The notes: generated by a model not told the origin, from the sequence alone. 64,000 nt of DNA from Streptomyces sp. LBL (GCF_029893585.1 NZ_JARXYX010000019.1:1-64000); one strand, 5' to 3'; numbered from the stretch's first letter, positions 42,015-51,093 are shown. Translations and numbers: made by a program.

Positions 42015-42984
42015 TCAGGTGCGCCCCGACCTCGACGGCGGCCTCGTCGCCGTACGCCTTGGTGAAGCGCTCCATGAAGTGGGTGCGGTGCAGCTGGTAC
42101 TCCTGGGTGCCGACCGTCTCGATGACGAGCGTGGCGAGCATGCAGCCGATCTGGGCGGCGCGCTCATGGGAGACGCCCCAGGCGAGACCGGAGAGGAAAC
42201 CGGCGCGGAAGGCGTCGCCTACGCCGGTGGGGTCGGCCTTGCGCTCCTCCTCGGGGACGCCGACCTCGATCGGGTCCTCACCGATCCGCTCGATACGGAC
42301 GCCGCGCGAGCCGAGGGTGGTCACCCGGTGGCCGACCTTGGCGAGGATCTCGGCGTCGGTCCAGCCCGTCTTGGACTCGATGAGGCCCTTCTCGTACTCG
42401 TTCGAGAAGAGGTACGTGGCCCCCTCCAGCAGGATGCGGATCTCGTCGCCGTTCATCCGGGCGATCTGCTGGGAGAAGTCGGCGGCGAAGGGGATGGACC
42501 GGGAGCGGCACTCCTCGGTGTGGCGGAGCATCGCCTCCGGGTCGTCGGCGCCGATCAGGACCAGGTCGAGGCCGTCCACGCGGTCGGCGACGGTCTTCAG
42601 CTCGATCTGGCGGGCCTCGCTCATGGCACCGGTGTAGAAGGAGCCGATCTGGTTGTGGTCGGTGTCGGTCGTGCACACGAAGCGGGCGGTGTGCAGGGTC
42701 TCGGAGATGCGCACCGAGGCGGTGTCGACGCCGTGCCGGTCGAGCCAGGCCCGGTACGCGTCGAAGTCGAAGCCGGCGGCGCCGACCAGGATCGGCCGGG
42801 TGCCGAGCTGGCCCATGCCGAAGGCGATGTTCGCGCCCACGCCGCCCCGGCGTACGTCGAGGTTGTCGACCAGGAACGAGAGCGAGACCGTGTGCAGTTG
42901 GTCCGCGACGAACTGGTCGGCGAAGCGGCCGGGGAAGGTCATGAGGTGGTCGGTGGCGATGGAGCCGGTGACTGCGATACGCAC
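42010..42984 (-). CDS. Adenosine kinase-like PfkB family kinase
   Basis: A 324-residue PfkB/ribokinase-fold kinase. The N-terminal VTGSIATDHLMTFPG, RGGVGANIAF and C-terminal DPTGVGDAFRAGF (anion hole and catalytic Asp) are complete. The sequence is strikingly like mycobacterial adenosine kinase (AdoK) as I recall it, including HTARF(V/T)CTTD and GAMSEAR, so adenosine salvage is the best guess. Sugar kinase activity cannot be ruled out. Its upstream region holds a long inverted repeat. Confidence 0.88.
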   Translation of the reverse strand: MRIAVTGSIATDHLMTFPGRFADQFVADQLHTVSLSFLVDNLDVRRGGVGANIAFGMGQLGTRPILVGAAGFDFDAYRAWLDRHGVDTASVRISETLHTARFVCTTDTDHNQIGSFYTGAMSEARQIELKTVADRVDGLDLVLIGADDPEAMLRHTEECRSRSIPFAADFSQQIARMNGDEIRILLEGATYLFSNEYEKGLIESKTGWTDAEILAKVGHRVTTLGSRGVRIERIGEDPIEVGVPEEERKADPTGVGDAFRAGFLSGLAWGVSHERAAQIGCMLATLVIETVGTQEYQLHRTHFMERFTKAYGDEAAVEVGAHLS

Positions 42985-43032
42985 GGCGATTGACTCTCCT
43001 GTGGAGGCGGGAGTGCGGATTGACTGTTCACG

Positions 43033-43079
43033 CTATCGGGTCGGCGCGGGTCACTGAAGCCGCCAAAACTACCCGATAG
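43033..43079. promoter_or_regulatory. Inverted repeat in the adenosine kinase divergent promoter
   Basis: CTATCGGGT (43033-43041) and ACCCGATAG (43071-43079) are perfectly complementary, with centres 38 bp apart. That spacing is compatible with two operator half-sites or a looped hairpin. They lie between the kinase (start 42984) and a small plus-strand gene (43122). Confidence 0.45.
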
Positions 43080-43121
43080 TAGATCTTTCTTCGCAGGAGC
43101 GCCCGTGCCTACGGTGCCGCT

Positions 43122-43355
43122 ATGAGGAACCTTGAGCTCCATGCACCCGCCCCGGTCGGCCTGGAGGGCGACATCGAGGGCGGCCTGGACGGCGACCTGG
43201 CGTCACTGCGCGGCGACGGTGCCCGGATGGCCCCCCACTGGGCGGTGCCCGACCGGATCACTGCCCTTCCGGTCCCCCCGTCACTCATCCACGGCGTAAC
43301 CGTGCCCCCGGCGTCGGCCCGGCTGCTGGACGCCATGTCGGAGTACGGCGACTAG
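43122..43355 (+). CDS. Small hypothetical protein
   Basis: A 77-residue ORF with strong G/C bias at third positions, supporting a real gene. It is Gly/Asp-rich early (LEGDIEGGLDGDLASL) and Pro-rich in the middle. There is no signal peptide or membrane segment. No clear ribosome binding site precedes ATG 43122 (an AGGAG lies about 20 nt away). I do not recognise it. Confidence 0.5.
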   Translation: MRNLELHAPAPVGLEGDIEGGLDGDLASLRGDGARMAPHWAVPDRITALPVPPSLIHGVTVPPASARLLDAMSEYGD

Positions 43356-43567
43356 GGACTGGCGGAGTCGCGGAGTCCGCCGTTGACTTTCCGGGAGCCT
43401 TCCGGAGGGCGGCCCCGGGCGGCGCGTTCCAGGGAACCGTGCGCTCCCCCGCTGCGTCCCATCGCTGTCCCCCGTCAAGGGGATGCGGCATACGACCCGG
43501 TAGCCGGCCTTTTTGACAGGGCCGGGTCAGGGTCATGGGGCAGACACGCAGCCGAAGGAGCGATGCG

Positions 43568-45553
43568 GTGAACACCGAGCGACCCGACAACGACGACGCC
43601 GACGGCTCCGTGGAGGAGCGGGGCGCGGGTGGCTCCGCCGAGGAGCAGAGCACCGCGGAGACGAAGGGGGCAGCGGAGACGAAGGGTGCCTCGGAGGGGC
43701 AGGGGGCCTCGGAGGAGCAGGACGCTCCGGAGGAGCAGGCTGCTGTCTCTGCCGAGGCTTCCGGTGCCGAGGAGCCATCCGGTGCCGAGGAGCCTCCCGG
43801 TGCCGCTGACAGTGGCACGGATGTCCTCGACTCTGTCGAGCCCGGTGCGGAAGACACCCGTACGGAAGACACCCGTACGGAAGAGACCCGTACGGGTGAG
43901 GCAAGCGGGGGCAAAGCCGGTTCCGACGAACCCGGTTCCGACGCAACCGCCGCTGAGAGGCCCGCCGCCACTCCCTCCCCCACCCCCGATGGCTCTTCCG
44001 ATGCCGTTCCCGATGCCGTCCCCGATGCAGAGATCCCCCGGGACCAGGACGTCGAGGAGCGCGGCGGCCTTCGCTCGGGCCGGCACCGCTCGCCCGCCGT
44101 CGTCGTCTCCGTGGCCGCCGCCGTGCTGCTGGTCGGGGGCGGTGGGGCGTACTTCGCCACGACCGCCGCCGACGGATCCGCGGGCTCGGGCGGGCGTACG
44201 ACGTCCGGGGCGCCGGGTGACGGCACTCCCCCGCCGCTGGCCCTGGACGACTACTCCGAGGCCGGCGGTACGAACGGTACGAACGGCATCGCGCCCGGCG
44301 AGCCCAACCCCTACGGCGTCACCTACCGCGCCGCCGGCACGCTCCCCGACGGCCCCGGCTCGGCGCCCGTGTACCGGGCGCAGGGTCAGGTGACCAAGGA
44401 CGAGGTGGCCGACCTGGCCGAGGCGCTCGGGGTCGACGGGACGCCCGTCGCCGCAGGGCAGGCCTGGACGGTCGGGGCGAAGGACGGCATGGGACCGAGT
44501 CTCCAGGTGAACCGGCAGGCGCCGGGCGCCTGGACCTTCCACCGCTACTCACCCCGTACGGACAACTGCCAGAGCGCGACCGTGTGCGCGAAGACCCCCG
44601 CCGACCCGGGCGGCGCCCCGGTGAGCGAGGCGGTCGCGAGGAAGGCGGCCGCGCCGGTCCTGAAGGCGGTGGGTCAGGACGACACGAAGGTCGACGCGAG
44701 CCGGACCCTGGGCGCCCAGCGGATCGTGAACGCCGAACCGGTGATCGGGGACCTGCCCACGTACGGCTGGACGACGGGCGTGATCGTCGACGCGCGGGGC
44801 GACGTCGTGAGCGGCGACGGCCAGTTGAAGGCGCCGGTGAAGGGCGACACGTATCCCGTGCTGAGCGCGCAGGAGACACTGGCGCTGCTGAACGCGGCGC
44901 CCGGGACCGACCACCGCATGGGCGTCGGCGGCTGCGCCACCCCCGTACCGCCGAAGGACCGGCTGGAGGCGCCCTGCGGATCCGGCGACTCCTCCACCGG
45001 CGCTCCGGCGAAGCAGACGCTGACCGTCGAGAAGGCCGTGTTCGGGCTGGCCTCGCACACGGTGGCCGGGCGGCAGACGCTGGTGCCGTCCTGGCTGTTC
45101 GATGTGCGGGCGACCGGCGCGAGGGACGACTTCACGGTGACGCATCCGGCTGTCGACCCGGCGTACCTGACCGCACCCGCACCGTCGGCCCGGCCGGGCT
45201 CGCCGTCCGCGCGGCCGACCGGGCCGGGCGACCGGCCGACGGCGGCTACGGCCCCGCGGAACGTCCGGGTGGACGGCTACACGGCCGAGGGACGGGAGCT
45301 GACCGTGAGCTTCACGGGCGGGGTGTGCGCCGACTACGCGGCGACCGCGAGCGAGAGCGGGGACAAGGTGACCGTGAAGGTGACCGAGACCCGGTGGCCG
45401 GACAAGGTCTGCATCCTGATCGCCAAGGTGTACGAGAAGACCGTGCGGTTGGACGAGCCGCTCGGCGACCGGACGGTCGTGGGCTCGGACGCCAAGGCGA
45501 TCCCGCTGGAGAAGGCGGGGGCGCTGCTGCCGGAGACGTCCGGAACGCGGTAG
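43568..45553 (+). CDS. Large anchored protein with acidic repeat region, unknown function
   Basis: A 661-residue protein. Residues 1-170 are a very acidic, low-complexity cytoplasmic region with short repeats (AETKGA twice; EDTRT, EDTRT, EETRT at about 95-108). One membrane segment follows (about 176-197) and then a ~460-residue extracytoplasmic part. The last section has a linker rich in Pro/Ala and a small C-terminal domain beginning VRVDGYTAEGRELTVSF, with two cysteines that could form a disulfide. GTG 43568 has GAAGGAG 7 nt upstream. The type II topology suggests a signalling or wall-associated role, but I do not recognise the family. Confidence 0.8.
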   Translation: MNTERPDNDDADGSVEERGAGGSAEEQSTAETKGAAETKGASEGQGASEEQDAPEEQAAVSAEASGAEEPSGAEEPPGAADSGTDVLDSVEPGAEDTRTEDTRTEETRTGEASGGKAGSDEPGSDATAAERPAATPSPTPDGSSDAVPDAVPDAEIPRDQDVEERGGLRSGRHRSPAVVVSVAAAVLLVGGGGAYFATTAADGSAGSGGRTTSGAPGDGTPPPLALDDYSEAGGTNGTNGIAPGEPNPYGVTYRAAGTLPDGPGSAPVYRAQGQVTKDEVADLAEALGVDGTPVAAGQAWTVGAKDGMGPSLQVNRQAPGAWTFHRYSPRTDNCQSATVCAKTPADPGGAPVSEAVARKAAAPVLKAVGQDDTKVDASRTLGAQRIVNAEPVIGDLPTYGWTTGVIVDARGDVVSGDGQLKAPVKGDTYPVLSAQETLALLNAAPGTDHRMGVGGCATPVPPKDRLEAPCGSGDSSTGAPAKQTLTVEKAVFGLASHTVAGRQTLVPSWLFDVRATGARDDFTVTHPAVDPAYLTAPAPSARPGSPSARPTGPGDRPTAATAPRNVRVDGYTAEGRELTVSFTGGVCADYAATASESGDKVTVKVTETRWPDKVCILIAKVYEKTVRLDEPLGDRTVVGSDAKAIPLEKAGALLPETSGTR

Positions 45554-45637
45554 GGCCTGTCAGACGTCCGGGACGGGACGTGACGTGACACGACGATCCC
45601 GTCCCGGGTATGCGCGGACACCCCCGTCCCGGACATG

Positions 45638-45680
45638 CGCGAAGGCGGCGACCCTGTCGGAGGGGGTCGCCGCCTTCGCG
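45638..45680. terminator. Bidirectional terminator, 17-bp perfect stem
   Basis: CGCGAAGGCGGCGACCC (45638-45654) pairs fully with 45664-45680 around a 9-nt loop. It lies between two convergent genes (stops at 45553 and 45711) and is the longest perfect stem in the window. Confidence 0.85.
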
Positions 45681-45710
45681 CTGTTCAGTGTTCTCAGCTA
45701 CCGGCCGGGG

Positions 45711-46067
45711 CTAGCTGAAGGAGTCGCCGCAGGCGCAGGAGCCGGTCGCGTTCGGGTTGTCGATCGTGAAGCCCTGCTTCTCGATGGTGTCGACGAAGTC
45801 GACGGACGCGCCGCCCAGGTACGGGGCGCTCATGCGGTCGGTGACGACCTTCACACCGCCGAAGTCCTTGACGACGTCACCGTCGAGGGAACGCTCGTCG
45901 AAGAAGAGCTGGTACCGCAGGCCGGAGCAGCCGCCGGGCTGAACGGCGACGCGCAGCGCCAGATCGTCGCGGCCTTCCTGGTCGAGCAGGGCCTTGACCT
46001 TCGCCGCGGCGGCGTCGGACAGGATGATGCCGTCGGTGACGGTGCTGGTCTCGTCCGATACGGACAT
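45711..46067 (-). CDS. erpA: Iron-sulfur cluster insertion protein ErpA/IscA (HesB family)
   Basis: An A-type carrier that passes Fe-S clusters to target enzymes. The 118-residue protein has the three ligand cysteines: Cys47 in GGCSGL, and Cys111 and Cys113 in the C-terminal CACG. The start ATG 46067 follows GGGAGA. It is divergent from nadA, whose product needs a 4Fe-4S cluster, so the pairing makes functional sense. Confidence 0.93.
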   Translation of the reverse strand: MSVSDETSTVTDGIILSDAAAAKVKALLDQEGRDDLALRVAVQPGGCSGLRYQLFFDERSLDGDVVKDFGGVKVVTDRMSAPYLGGASVDFVDTIEKQGFTIDNPNATGSCACGDSFS

Positions 46068-46156
46068 CTACATCTCTCCCGGGTTGTACGGAGACTGCCT
46101 TGCCGACGGTTGCAACCGACGGGGCCGCGGATTCATTCCGGGCCTGGGACCGTGTT

Positions 46157-46187
46157 TCCACTTCCTTCTTCGTTCTTCTTCCCTTTC
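46157..46187 (+). other. Pyrimidine-only tract between erpA and nadA
   Basis: About 30 nt of C and T with only an occasional other base (cacttccttcttcgttcttc and onward). It stands out in this GC-rich genome and lies mid-way in the 291-bp divergent gap. No gene is supported here. Confidence 0.5.
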
Positions 46188-46280
46188 ATGCTCGCACACC
46201 CGCGTGGAAGCGAACAGGACCGCTCGAGTCGGCTCGACAAGGGGTGCGGGATTCACGTCACATCGACGTTATGACCATCG

Positions 46281-46314
46281 TCAAAGTGACATGAAGCAGG
46301 TTATGATAGATAAC
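46281..46314 (+). promoter_or_regulatory. nadA promoter/operator candidate
   Basis: TATGAT (46302-46307) is a good -10 element, inside the inverted repeat GTTAT-gatag-ATAAC (46300-46314). GTCAAAG lies about 17 bp upstream. The stretch is unusually AT-rich. The overlap of -10 and inverted repeat suggests repression, as for NAD-synthesis genes in other bacteria; the regulator is unknown. Confidence 0.45.
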
Positions 46315-46358
46315 GTCAGTTCGACGAAAAGTAGAGAAAACCAGAAAGGGTGCGTGCC

Positions 46359-47543
46359 GTGACCACCGCCCAGACCCCGGAGCTCGACGTACAGCCGACT
46401 CCTCTCGCCCTGCTGCTCCTCGGCCGTGAGGCCGACCCGAGGAGCGAGCGCGGTGTCGAATGTCCAGGTGACCTGCCCTCGCCCTCCGACCCGGACCTGG
46501 TCGAGCGCGCCCGTGCGGCCAAGGAGAAGCTCGGCGACAAGGTGTTCGTCCTCGGCCACCACTACCAGCGCGACGAGGTCATCCAGTTCGCCGACGTCAC
46601 GGGTGACTCGTTCAAGCTGGCCCGGGACGCGGCCGCGCGTCCGGAGGCCGAGTACATCGTGTTCTGCGGTGTGCACTTCATGGCCGAGTCCGCGGACATC
46701 CTGACGGGCGACGACCAGAAGGTCGTCCTGCCCGACCTCGCCGCCGGATGCTCGATGGCCGACATGGCCACCGCCGAGCAGGTCGCCGAGTGCTGGGACG
46801 TGCTGACCGAGGCCGGCATAGCCGAGCAGGTCGTGCCTGTGTCGTACATGAACTCCTCCGCGGACATCAAGGCGTTCACCGGCAAGCACGGTGGCACGAT
46901 CTGCACGTCCTCGAATGCCCAGCGGGCCCTTGAGTGGGCCTTCGAGCAGGGTTCGAAGGTGCTGTTCCTGCCCGACCAGCACCTCGGCCGCAACACCGCC
47001 GTGCGGGACATGGGCATGTCCCTGGAGGACTGCGTCCTCTACAACCCGCACAAGCCGAACGGCGGGCTGACCGCCGAGCAGCTGCGCGACGCGAAGATGA
47101 TCCTCTGGCGGGGCCACTGCTCGGTGCACGGCCGCTTCAGCCTGGAGTCCGTCGAGGACGTACGCGCCCGGATCCCCGGTGTGAACGTGCTCGTGCACCC
47201 CGAGTGCCGGCACGAGGTCGTGTCCGCGGCGGACCACGTCGGCTCGACCGAGTACATCATCAAGGCGCTGGAGGCGGCTCCGGCCGGCTCGAAGTGGGCC
47301 ATCGGCACGGAGCTGAACCTGGTCCGCAGGCTGGCGAACCGTTTCGCGCCCGAGGGCAAGGAGATCGTGTTCCTCGACAAGACGGTCTGCTTCTGCTCGA
47401 CGATGAACCGCATCGACCTCCCCCACCTGGTGTGGACCCTGGAGTCCCTCGCCGAGGGCAACCTGGTCAACCGGATCGAGGTCGACCAGGAGACCGAGGC
47501 GTTCGCGAAGCTGGCGCTGGAGCGGATGCTGGCGCTGCCCTAA
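46359..47543 (+). CDS. nadA: Quinolinate synthase
   Basis: Condenses iminoaspartate with dihydroxyacetone phosphate to quinolinate in de novo NAD synthesis, using a 4Fe-4S cluster. The 394-residue protein has LGHHYQRDEV, candidate cluster cysteines in FCGVHFMAE, GHCSVHG and CFCSTMN, and MNSSADIKAF. GTG 46359 is chosen because AGAAAGGG lies 8 nt upstream; a GTG at 46350 is too close to it. No nadB or nadC follows, so the operon is split. Confidence 0.93.
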   Translation: MTTAQTPELDVQPTPLALLLLGREADPRSERGVECPGDLPSPSDPDLVERARAAKEKLGDKVFVLGHHYQRDEVIQFADVTGDSFKLARDAAARPEAEYIVFCGVHFMAESADILTGDDQKVVLPDLAAGCSMADMATAEQVAECWDVLTEAGIAEQVVPVSYMNSSADIKAFTGKHGGTICTSSNAQRALEWAFEQGSKVLFLPDQHLGRNTAVRDMGMSLEDCVLYNPHKPNGGLTAEQLRDAKMILWRGHCSVHGRFSLESVEDVRARIPGVNVLVHPECRHEVVSAADHVGSTEYIIKALEAAPAGSKWAIGTELNLVRRLANRFAPEGKEIVFLDKTVCFCSTMNRIDLPHLVWTLESLAEGNLVNRIEVDQETEAFAKLALERMLALP

Positions 47544-47672
47544 CCCATGCCGACGGCCGGGCACCGGAACGTGTGGTTCGGTACCCGGCCGCCGCGGATC
47601 AGGCCGTCATACGCCCGCGCCGGCACCAGCCTGTCCGGCGCGTACTCCGGGCGCGGTACGGCCGGGTTGAGC

Positions 47673-48356
47673 TCACTCCACCCTTGGACGTACCAGCCCG
47701 GACTCGTACGCGATCACCACCAGCTGGGCCCGGTCCCGCGCGCCCAGCTTGGCCATGGCCCGGTTGACATGCGTCTTCACGGTGAGCGGGCTGACCGCCA
47801 GCCGCTCGGCGATCTCGTCGTTGGAGTGCCCGCCGGCGACCTGGACCAGCACCTCGCGCTCCCGGACGGTGAGGGCGCCGAGGCGTTCCCTGCGGGCGGG
47901 GTCACGCTCGTCGTCCGCCGCGTCGCCCTGGGCGAGGAAGCGGGCGATCAGGCCCTTGGTGGCAGCCGGGGACAACAGGGCCTCGCCGCCCGCGGCGACC
48001 CGGATCGCGCTGAGGAGTTCCTCGGGCTCGGAGCCCTTGCCGAGGAAGCCGGAGGCGCCCGCGCGCAGCGACTGTACGACGTAGTCGTCGACCTCGAAGG
48101 TGGTCAGGATGACCACGCGGACATGGGCCAGGGAGGCATCGGCGCTGATCATGCGGGTGGCGGCGAGACCGTCCGTGCCGGGCATCCGGATGTCCATCAG
48201 GACGACGTCGGCGCGCTCCTGCCTGGTCAGTCGCACTGCCTCCGCTCCGTCGGACGCCTCGCCCACGACCTCCATGTCGGGCTCGGAGTCGACGAGCACG
48301 CGGAAGGCGCTGCGCAGCAGGGCCTGGTCGTCGGCGAGCAGGACACGGATGGTCAT
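47673..48356 (-). CDS. NarL/LuxR-family response regulator
   Basis: A 227-residue regulator with Asp9/Asp10, phospho-acceptor Asp55 (LMDIRMPG), Lys107 and a C-terminal LuxR helix-turn-helix (LTVREREVLVQVAGG; TVKTHVNRAMAKLG). It overlaps the kinase gene by 4 nt (ATGA). It is downstream of PspA/PspAA in the same orientation, so it may respond to envelope stress (inference). Confidence 0.93.
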   Translation of the reverse strand: MTIRVLLADDQALLRSAFRVLVDSEPDMEVVGEASDGAEAVRLTRQERADVVLMDIRMPGTDGLAATRMISADASLAHVRVVILTTFEVDDYVVQSLRAGASGFLGKGSEPEELLSAIRVAAGGEALLSPAATKGLIARFLAQGDAADDERDPARRERLGALTVREREVLVQVAGGHSNDEIAERLAVSPLTVKTHVNRAMAKLGARDRAQLVVIAYESGLVRPRVE

Positions 48357-49615
48357 ACGGGCTCCCCCGGCTTTCGGGTGACGGTGGCGTTGGCGGTGCC
48401 GGTGCCGGTGGCGGTGACGGTGGTGCTGGTCTTGACCGGCAGGATCGCATGGACGCGGAAGCCGCCTCCGTAGCGGGGACCGGTGGTGAGGGTGCCGCGC
48501 AGGGCGGTCACCCGCTCCCGCATGCCGAGCAGGCCGTGCCCACCGCCGTCCGCGGAGTGGTCGTCCTCTCCGGAGCCGTCGTCGAGGACGGTGATCTCCA
48601 TGTCCGGTCCCACGCGTACGACGCTGACCTCGGCCTTCGCCTCCGTCCCGGCGTGCTTCTGGACGTTGGTGAGTGCCTCCTGGATGACGCGGTAGGCGGC
48701 CAGGCCGACGGCGGCGGGCAGGGCGGTCCCGTGGTCGGCGCGGGCGACCTCGATCCGCAGGCCGGCGCTGCGGAAGGTGCCGACGAGTTCGTCGAGCCGG
48801 TCCAGGCCGGGGGCGGGTTCGGTGGGCGCCTCCGGGTCGCCGGACTGCCGCAGCAGGCCGACGGTGGCCCGCAGTTCGTTGAGCGCGGAACGGCTGGCCT
48901 CCCGTACGTGGGCCAGGGCCTCCTTGGCCTGGTCGGGCCGCTTGTCCATGACATGGGCGGCGACCCCGGCCTGGACGTTGACCAGCGCGATGTGGTGGGC
49001 GACGACGTCGTGCAGGTCGCGGGCGATACGCAGGCGTTCCTCGGCGACCCTGCGGCGGGCCTCCTCCTCGTGGGTGCGCTCGGCCCGTTCGGCGCGCTCC
49101 CTGATGGCGTGGATGAAGGCGCGGCGGCTGCGGACCGCGTCGCCCGCGGTGGCGCCGATGCCGGTCCAGGCGAAGATCGCGAGGTTCTCCTGGGCGTACC
49201 ACGGGAGGGGGCCGGCGAGCATGGAGGCGCCGGTGAGGACGGTCATGGTGAGCAGGCCGGCCCGCCAGGTGGTGGGGCGGTCGGTGGTGGCGGCGACGGT
49301 GTAGAGGGCGATCACCGCGGCCATGGCGACGGGAGCGCGGGGGTCGCTGGCGACGGCCTCGATCAGGGAGAAGCTGCCGGTGAGCGCGAGAACCGTCATG
49401 GGGGCGCGGCGGCGGAACACCAGGGCGGTGGCGCCGAGGGCCATGAGGACCAGGCTGAGGGGGGCGGGCGTGCGGAGGGTCCAGTCGCCCCGATGTCCGC
49501 CCGGGTCCACGAACGAGCCGGCGACCATGCAGGCGAGGACGCCGGTCGCGAGGATGGCGTCCAGCGCGAGAGGGTGCGCCTTCAGCCGACGCCGGGCGCG
49601 CTCGATGGTGCTCAC
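48353..49615 (-). CDS. Sensor histidine kinase next to PspA
   Basis: A 420-residue kinase. The first ~150 residues hold about four or five membrane helices, the His motif is ARDLHDVVAHHIALVN, and the C-terminal ATPase domain has a DDGS...GHGLLGMRERV box. The tail is Thr/Ala-rich (TSTTVTATGTG). The GTG at 49615 is used. The frame stays open and coding-like for 38 more codons upstream, to a CTG at 49729, with no ATG or GTG, so the true N-terminus may be longer. Confidence 0.9.
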   Translation of the reverse strand: MSTIERARRRLKAHPLALDAILATGVLACMVAGSFVDPGGHRGDWTLRTPAPLSLVLMALGATALVFRRRAPMTVLALTGSFSLIEAVASDPRAPVAMAAVIALYTVAATTDRPTTWRAGLLTMTVLTGASMLAGPLPWYAQENLAIFAWTGIGATAGDAVRSRRAFIHAIRERAERAERTHEEEARRRVAEERLRIARDLHDVVAHHIALVNVQAGVAAHVMDKRPDQAKEALAHVREASRSALNELRATVGLLRQSGDPEAPTEPAPGLDRLDELVGTFRSAGLRIEVARADHGTALPAAVGLAAYRVIQEALTNVQKHAGTEAKAEVSVVRVGPDMEITVLDDGSGEDDHSADGGGHGLLGMRERVTALRGTLTTGPRYGGGFRVHAILPVKTSTTVTATGTGTANATVTRKPGEPV

Positions 49616-49739
49616 GTGTGTCCAAGGGCTCGTGTCCGAGTCGTCCAGGGCCGAGAAGGCGGCGCCGCCGGTGACGGTGGCGACGACCGCGCGGGCCTCG
49701 TCCGGGTCGAGCCCGGCCCGGTCGGGCAGGACGTGAGTC

Positions 49740-50018
49740 TCAGCCCGGGATCAAGCCGTCGTCGCTCAGCAGTTCCCGTACGTCCTCCAGCGTCGCGTCC
49801 GGCGACGGGAGGATCAGTTCCGACGGTTCCAGGGAGTCGTCCGGCAACGGCTCGCCCAGTTCCCGGACCTTGGACAACAGTGCCTGGAGTGTGCGGCGGA
49901 AACCGGGACCGTCGCCGTTCTCCATCTCTCTCAGGAGTACGTCGTCCAGTGTGTTCAGCTCGGTGAGGTGGCCGTCGGCCAGCCTCACCTGTCCCTCCCC
50001 CATGATCCGTACGATCAT
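49740..50018 (-). CDS. pspAA: PspA-associated protein PspAA
   Basis: A 92-residue protein of the PspAA family (MIVRIMGEGQVRLAD start; LALP-like SELILPSPDATLEDVR end). In actinobacteria it is almost always coupled to PspA and takes part in membrane-stress responses; its mechanism is not known. It starts 33 bp past the pspA stop. The PspAA stop overlaps the open, start-less stretch that leads into the kinase. Confidence 0.9.
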   Translation of the reverse strand: MIVRIMGEGQVRLADGHLTELNTLDDVLLREMENGDGPGFRRTLQALLSKVRELGEPLPDDSLEPSELILPSPDATLEDVRELLSDDGLIPG

Positions 50019-50051
50019 GTCGCCCTCCTCAGGCGTGGGCCCTACTGCTGG

Positions 50052-50849
50052 TCACTGCTTGTCGAAGCGCGGGGTGTCCTGCGGCTGCTGCGAGGACTGC
50101 TGCTGGTTCGTGCCGCTTTCGAGGGCCTGCTGCCCGGCGCTGCTGCCGCCGGCCAGCTCCGCCTTCATGCGCTGCAACTCCAGCTCCACATCCGTACCAC
50201 CGGAGAGCTGGTCCAGCTCGGCCTGGATGTCGTCCTTGTGCATGCCGGACTGGTCGTCCAGGGCGCCCGAGGCGAGCAGTTCGTCGATCGCGCCGGCCCG
50301 CGCCTGCAGCTGGGCCGTCTTGTCCTCGGCGCGCTGGATCGCCAGCCCGACGTCACCCATCTCCTCGGAGATGCCGGAGAACGCCTCGCCGATGCGGGTC
50401 TGCGCCTGGGCCGCGGTGTACGTGGCCTTGATCGTCTCCTTCTTCGTACGGAAGGCGTCGACCTTGGCCTGGAGCCGCTGGGCCGCCAGGGTCAGCTTCT
50501 CCTCCTCGCCCTGGAGCGTGGAGTGCTGCGTCTCCAGGTCGGTCACCTGCTGCTGGAGCGCGGCCCGGCGCGAGAGCGCCTCGCGGGCCAGGTCCTCACG
50601 GCCCAGCGCGAGCGCCTTGCGACCCTGGTCCTCCAGCTTGCCCGACTGCTGCTGCAACTGGTTGAGCTGGAGCTCCAGGCGCTTGCGGCTGGTCGCCACG
50701 TCGGCGACCCCGCGGCGCACCTTCTGCAACAGCTCCAGCTGTTTCTGGTACGAGTAATCGAGGGTTTCGCGCGGGTCCTCGGCCCGGTCAAGGGCCTTGT
50801 TCGCCTTCGCGCGGAAGATCATCCCCATACGCTTCATGACACCGCTCAT
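50052..50849 (-). CDS. pspA: PspA/IM30 (phage-shock) membrane-protection protein
   Basis: A 265-residue ESCRT-III-like protein that coats and repairs damaged membrane. It is helical throughout, with an amphipathic N-terminal helix (MKRMGMIFRAKANKALDRAEDP) and a long coiled coil (about 30-190). It ends in a Gln/Ser-rich disordered tail that actinobacterial PspA often has. The start ATG 50849 is used; ATG 50837 (MKRMG) is also possible. The group PspA-PspAA-kinase-regulator reads in one direction. Confidence 0.93.
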   Translation of the reverse strand: MSGVMKRMGMIFRAKANKALDRAEDPRETLDYSYQKQLELLQKVRRGVADVATSRKRLELQLNQLQQQSGKLEDQGRKALALGREDLAREALSRRAALQQQVTDLETQHSTLQGEEEKLTLAAQRLQAKVDAFRTKKETIKATYTAAQAQTRIGEAFSGISEEMGDVGLAIQRAEDKTAQLQARAGAIDELLASGALDDQSGMHKDDIQAELDQLSGGTDVELELQRMKAELAGGSSAGQQALESGTNQQQSSQQPQDTPRFDKQ

Positions 50850-51093
50850 GGGCTTCGCGCGCCCCCTTCTGACGGACTCCAGCTCGGCTCCTGCAACAGA
50901 ACCCACAGTACGGGCCCTGCATCCATTACCGCACTGTTCGGGGACTGATGCGCTCATCCCCAAGGACGACTGGTGAGGGCCCTGCTCCGGCGTGAGGAGT
51001 AGGTGACCTTCAGGGTTACAGACGACTGACGTTGCCGGATCGTTCCCCACCTGGCTGCGGTCCACGCCTGCGGACCCCGTACCCTTGGTCTTT

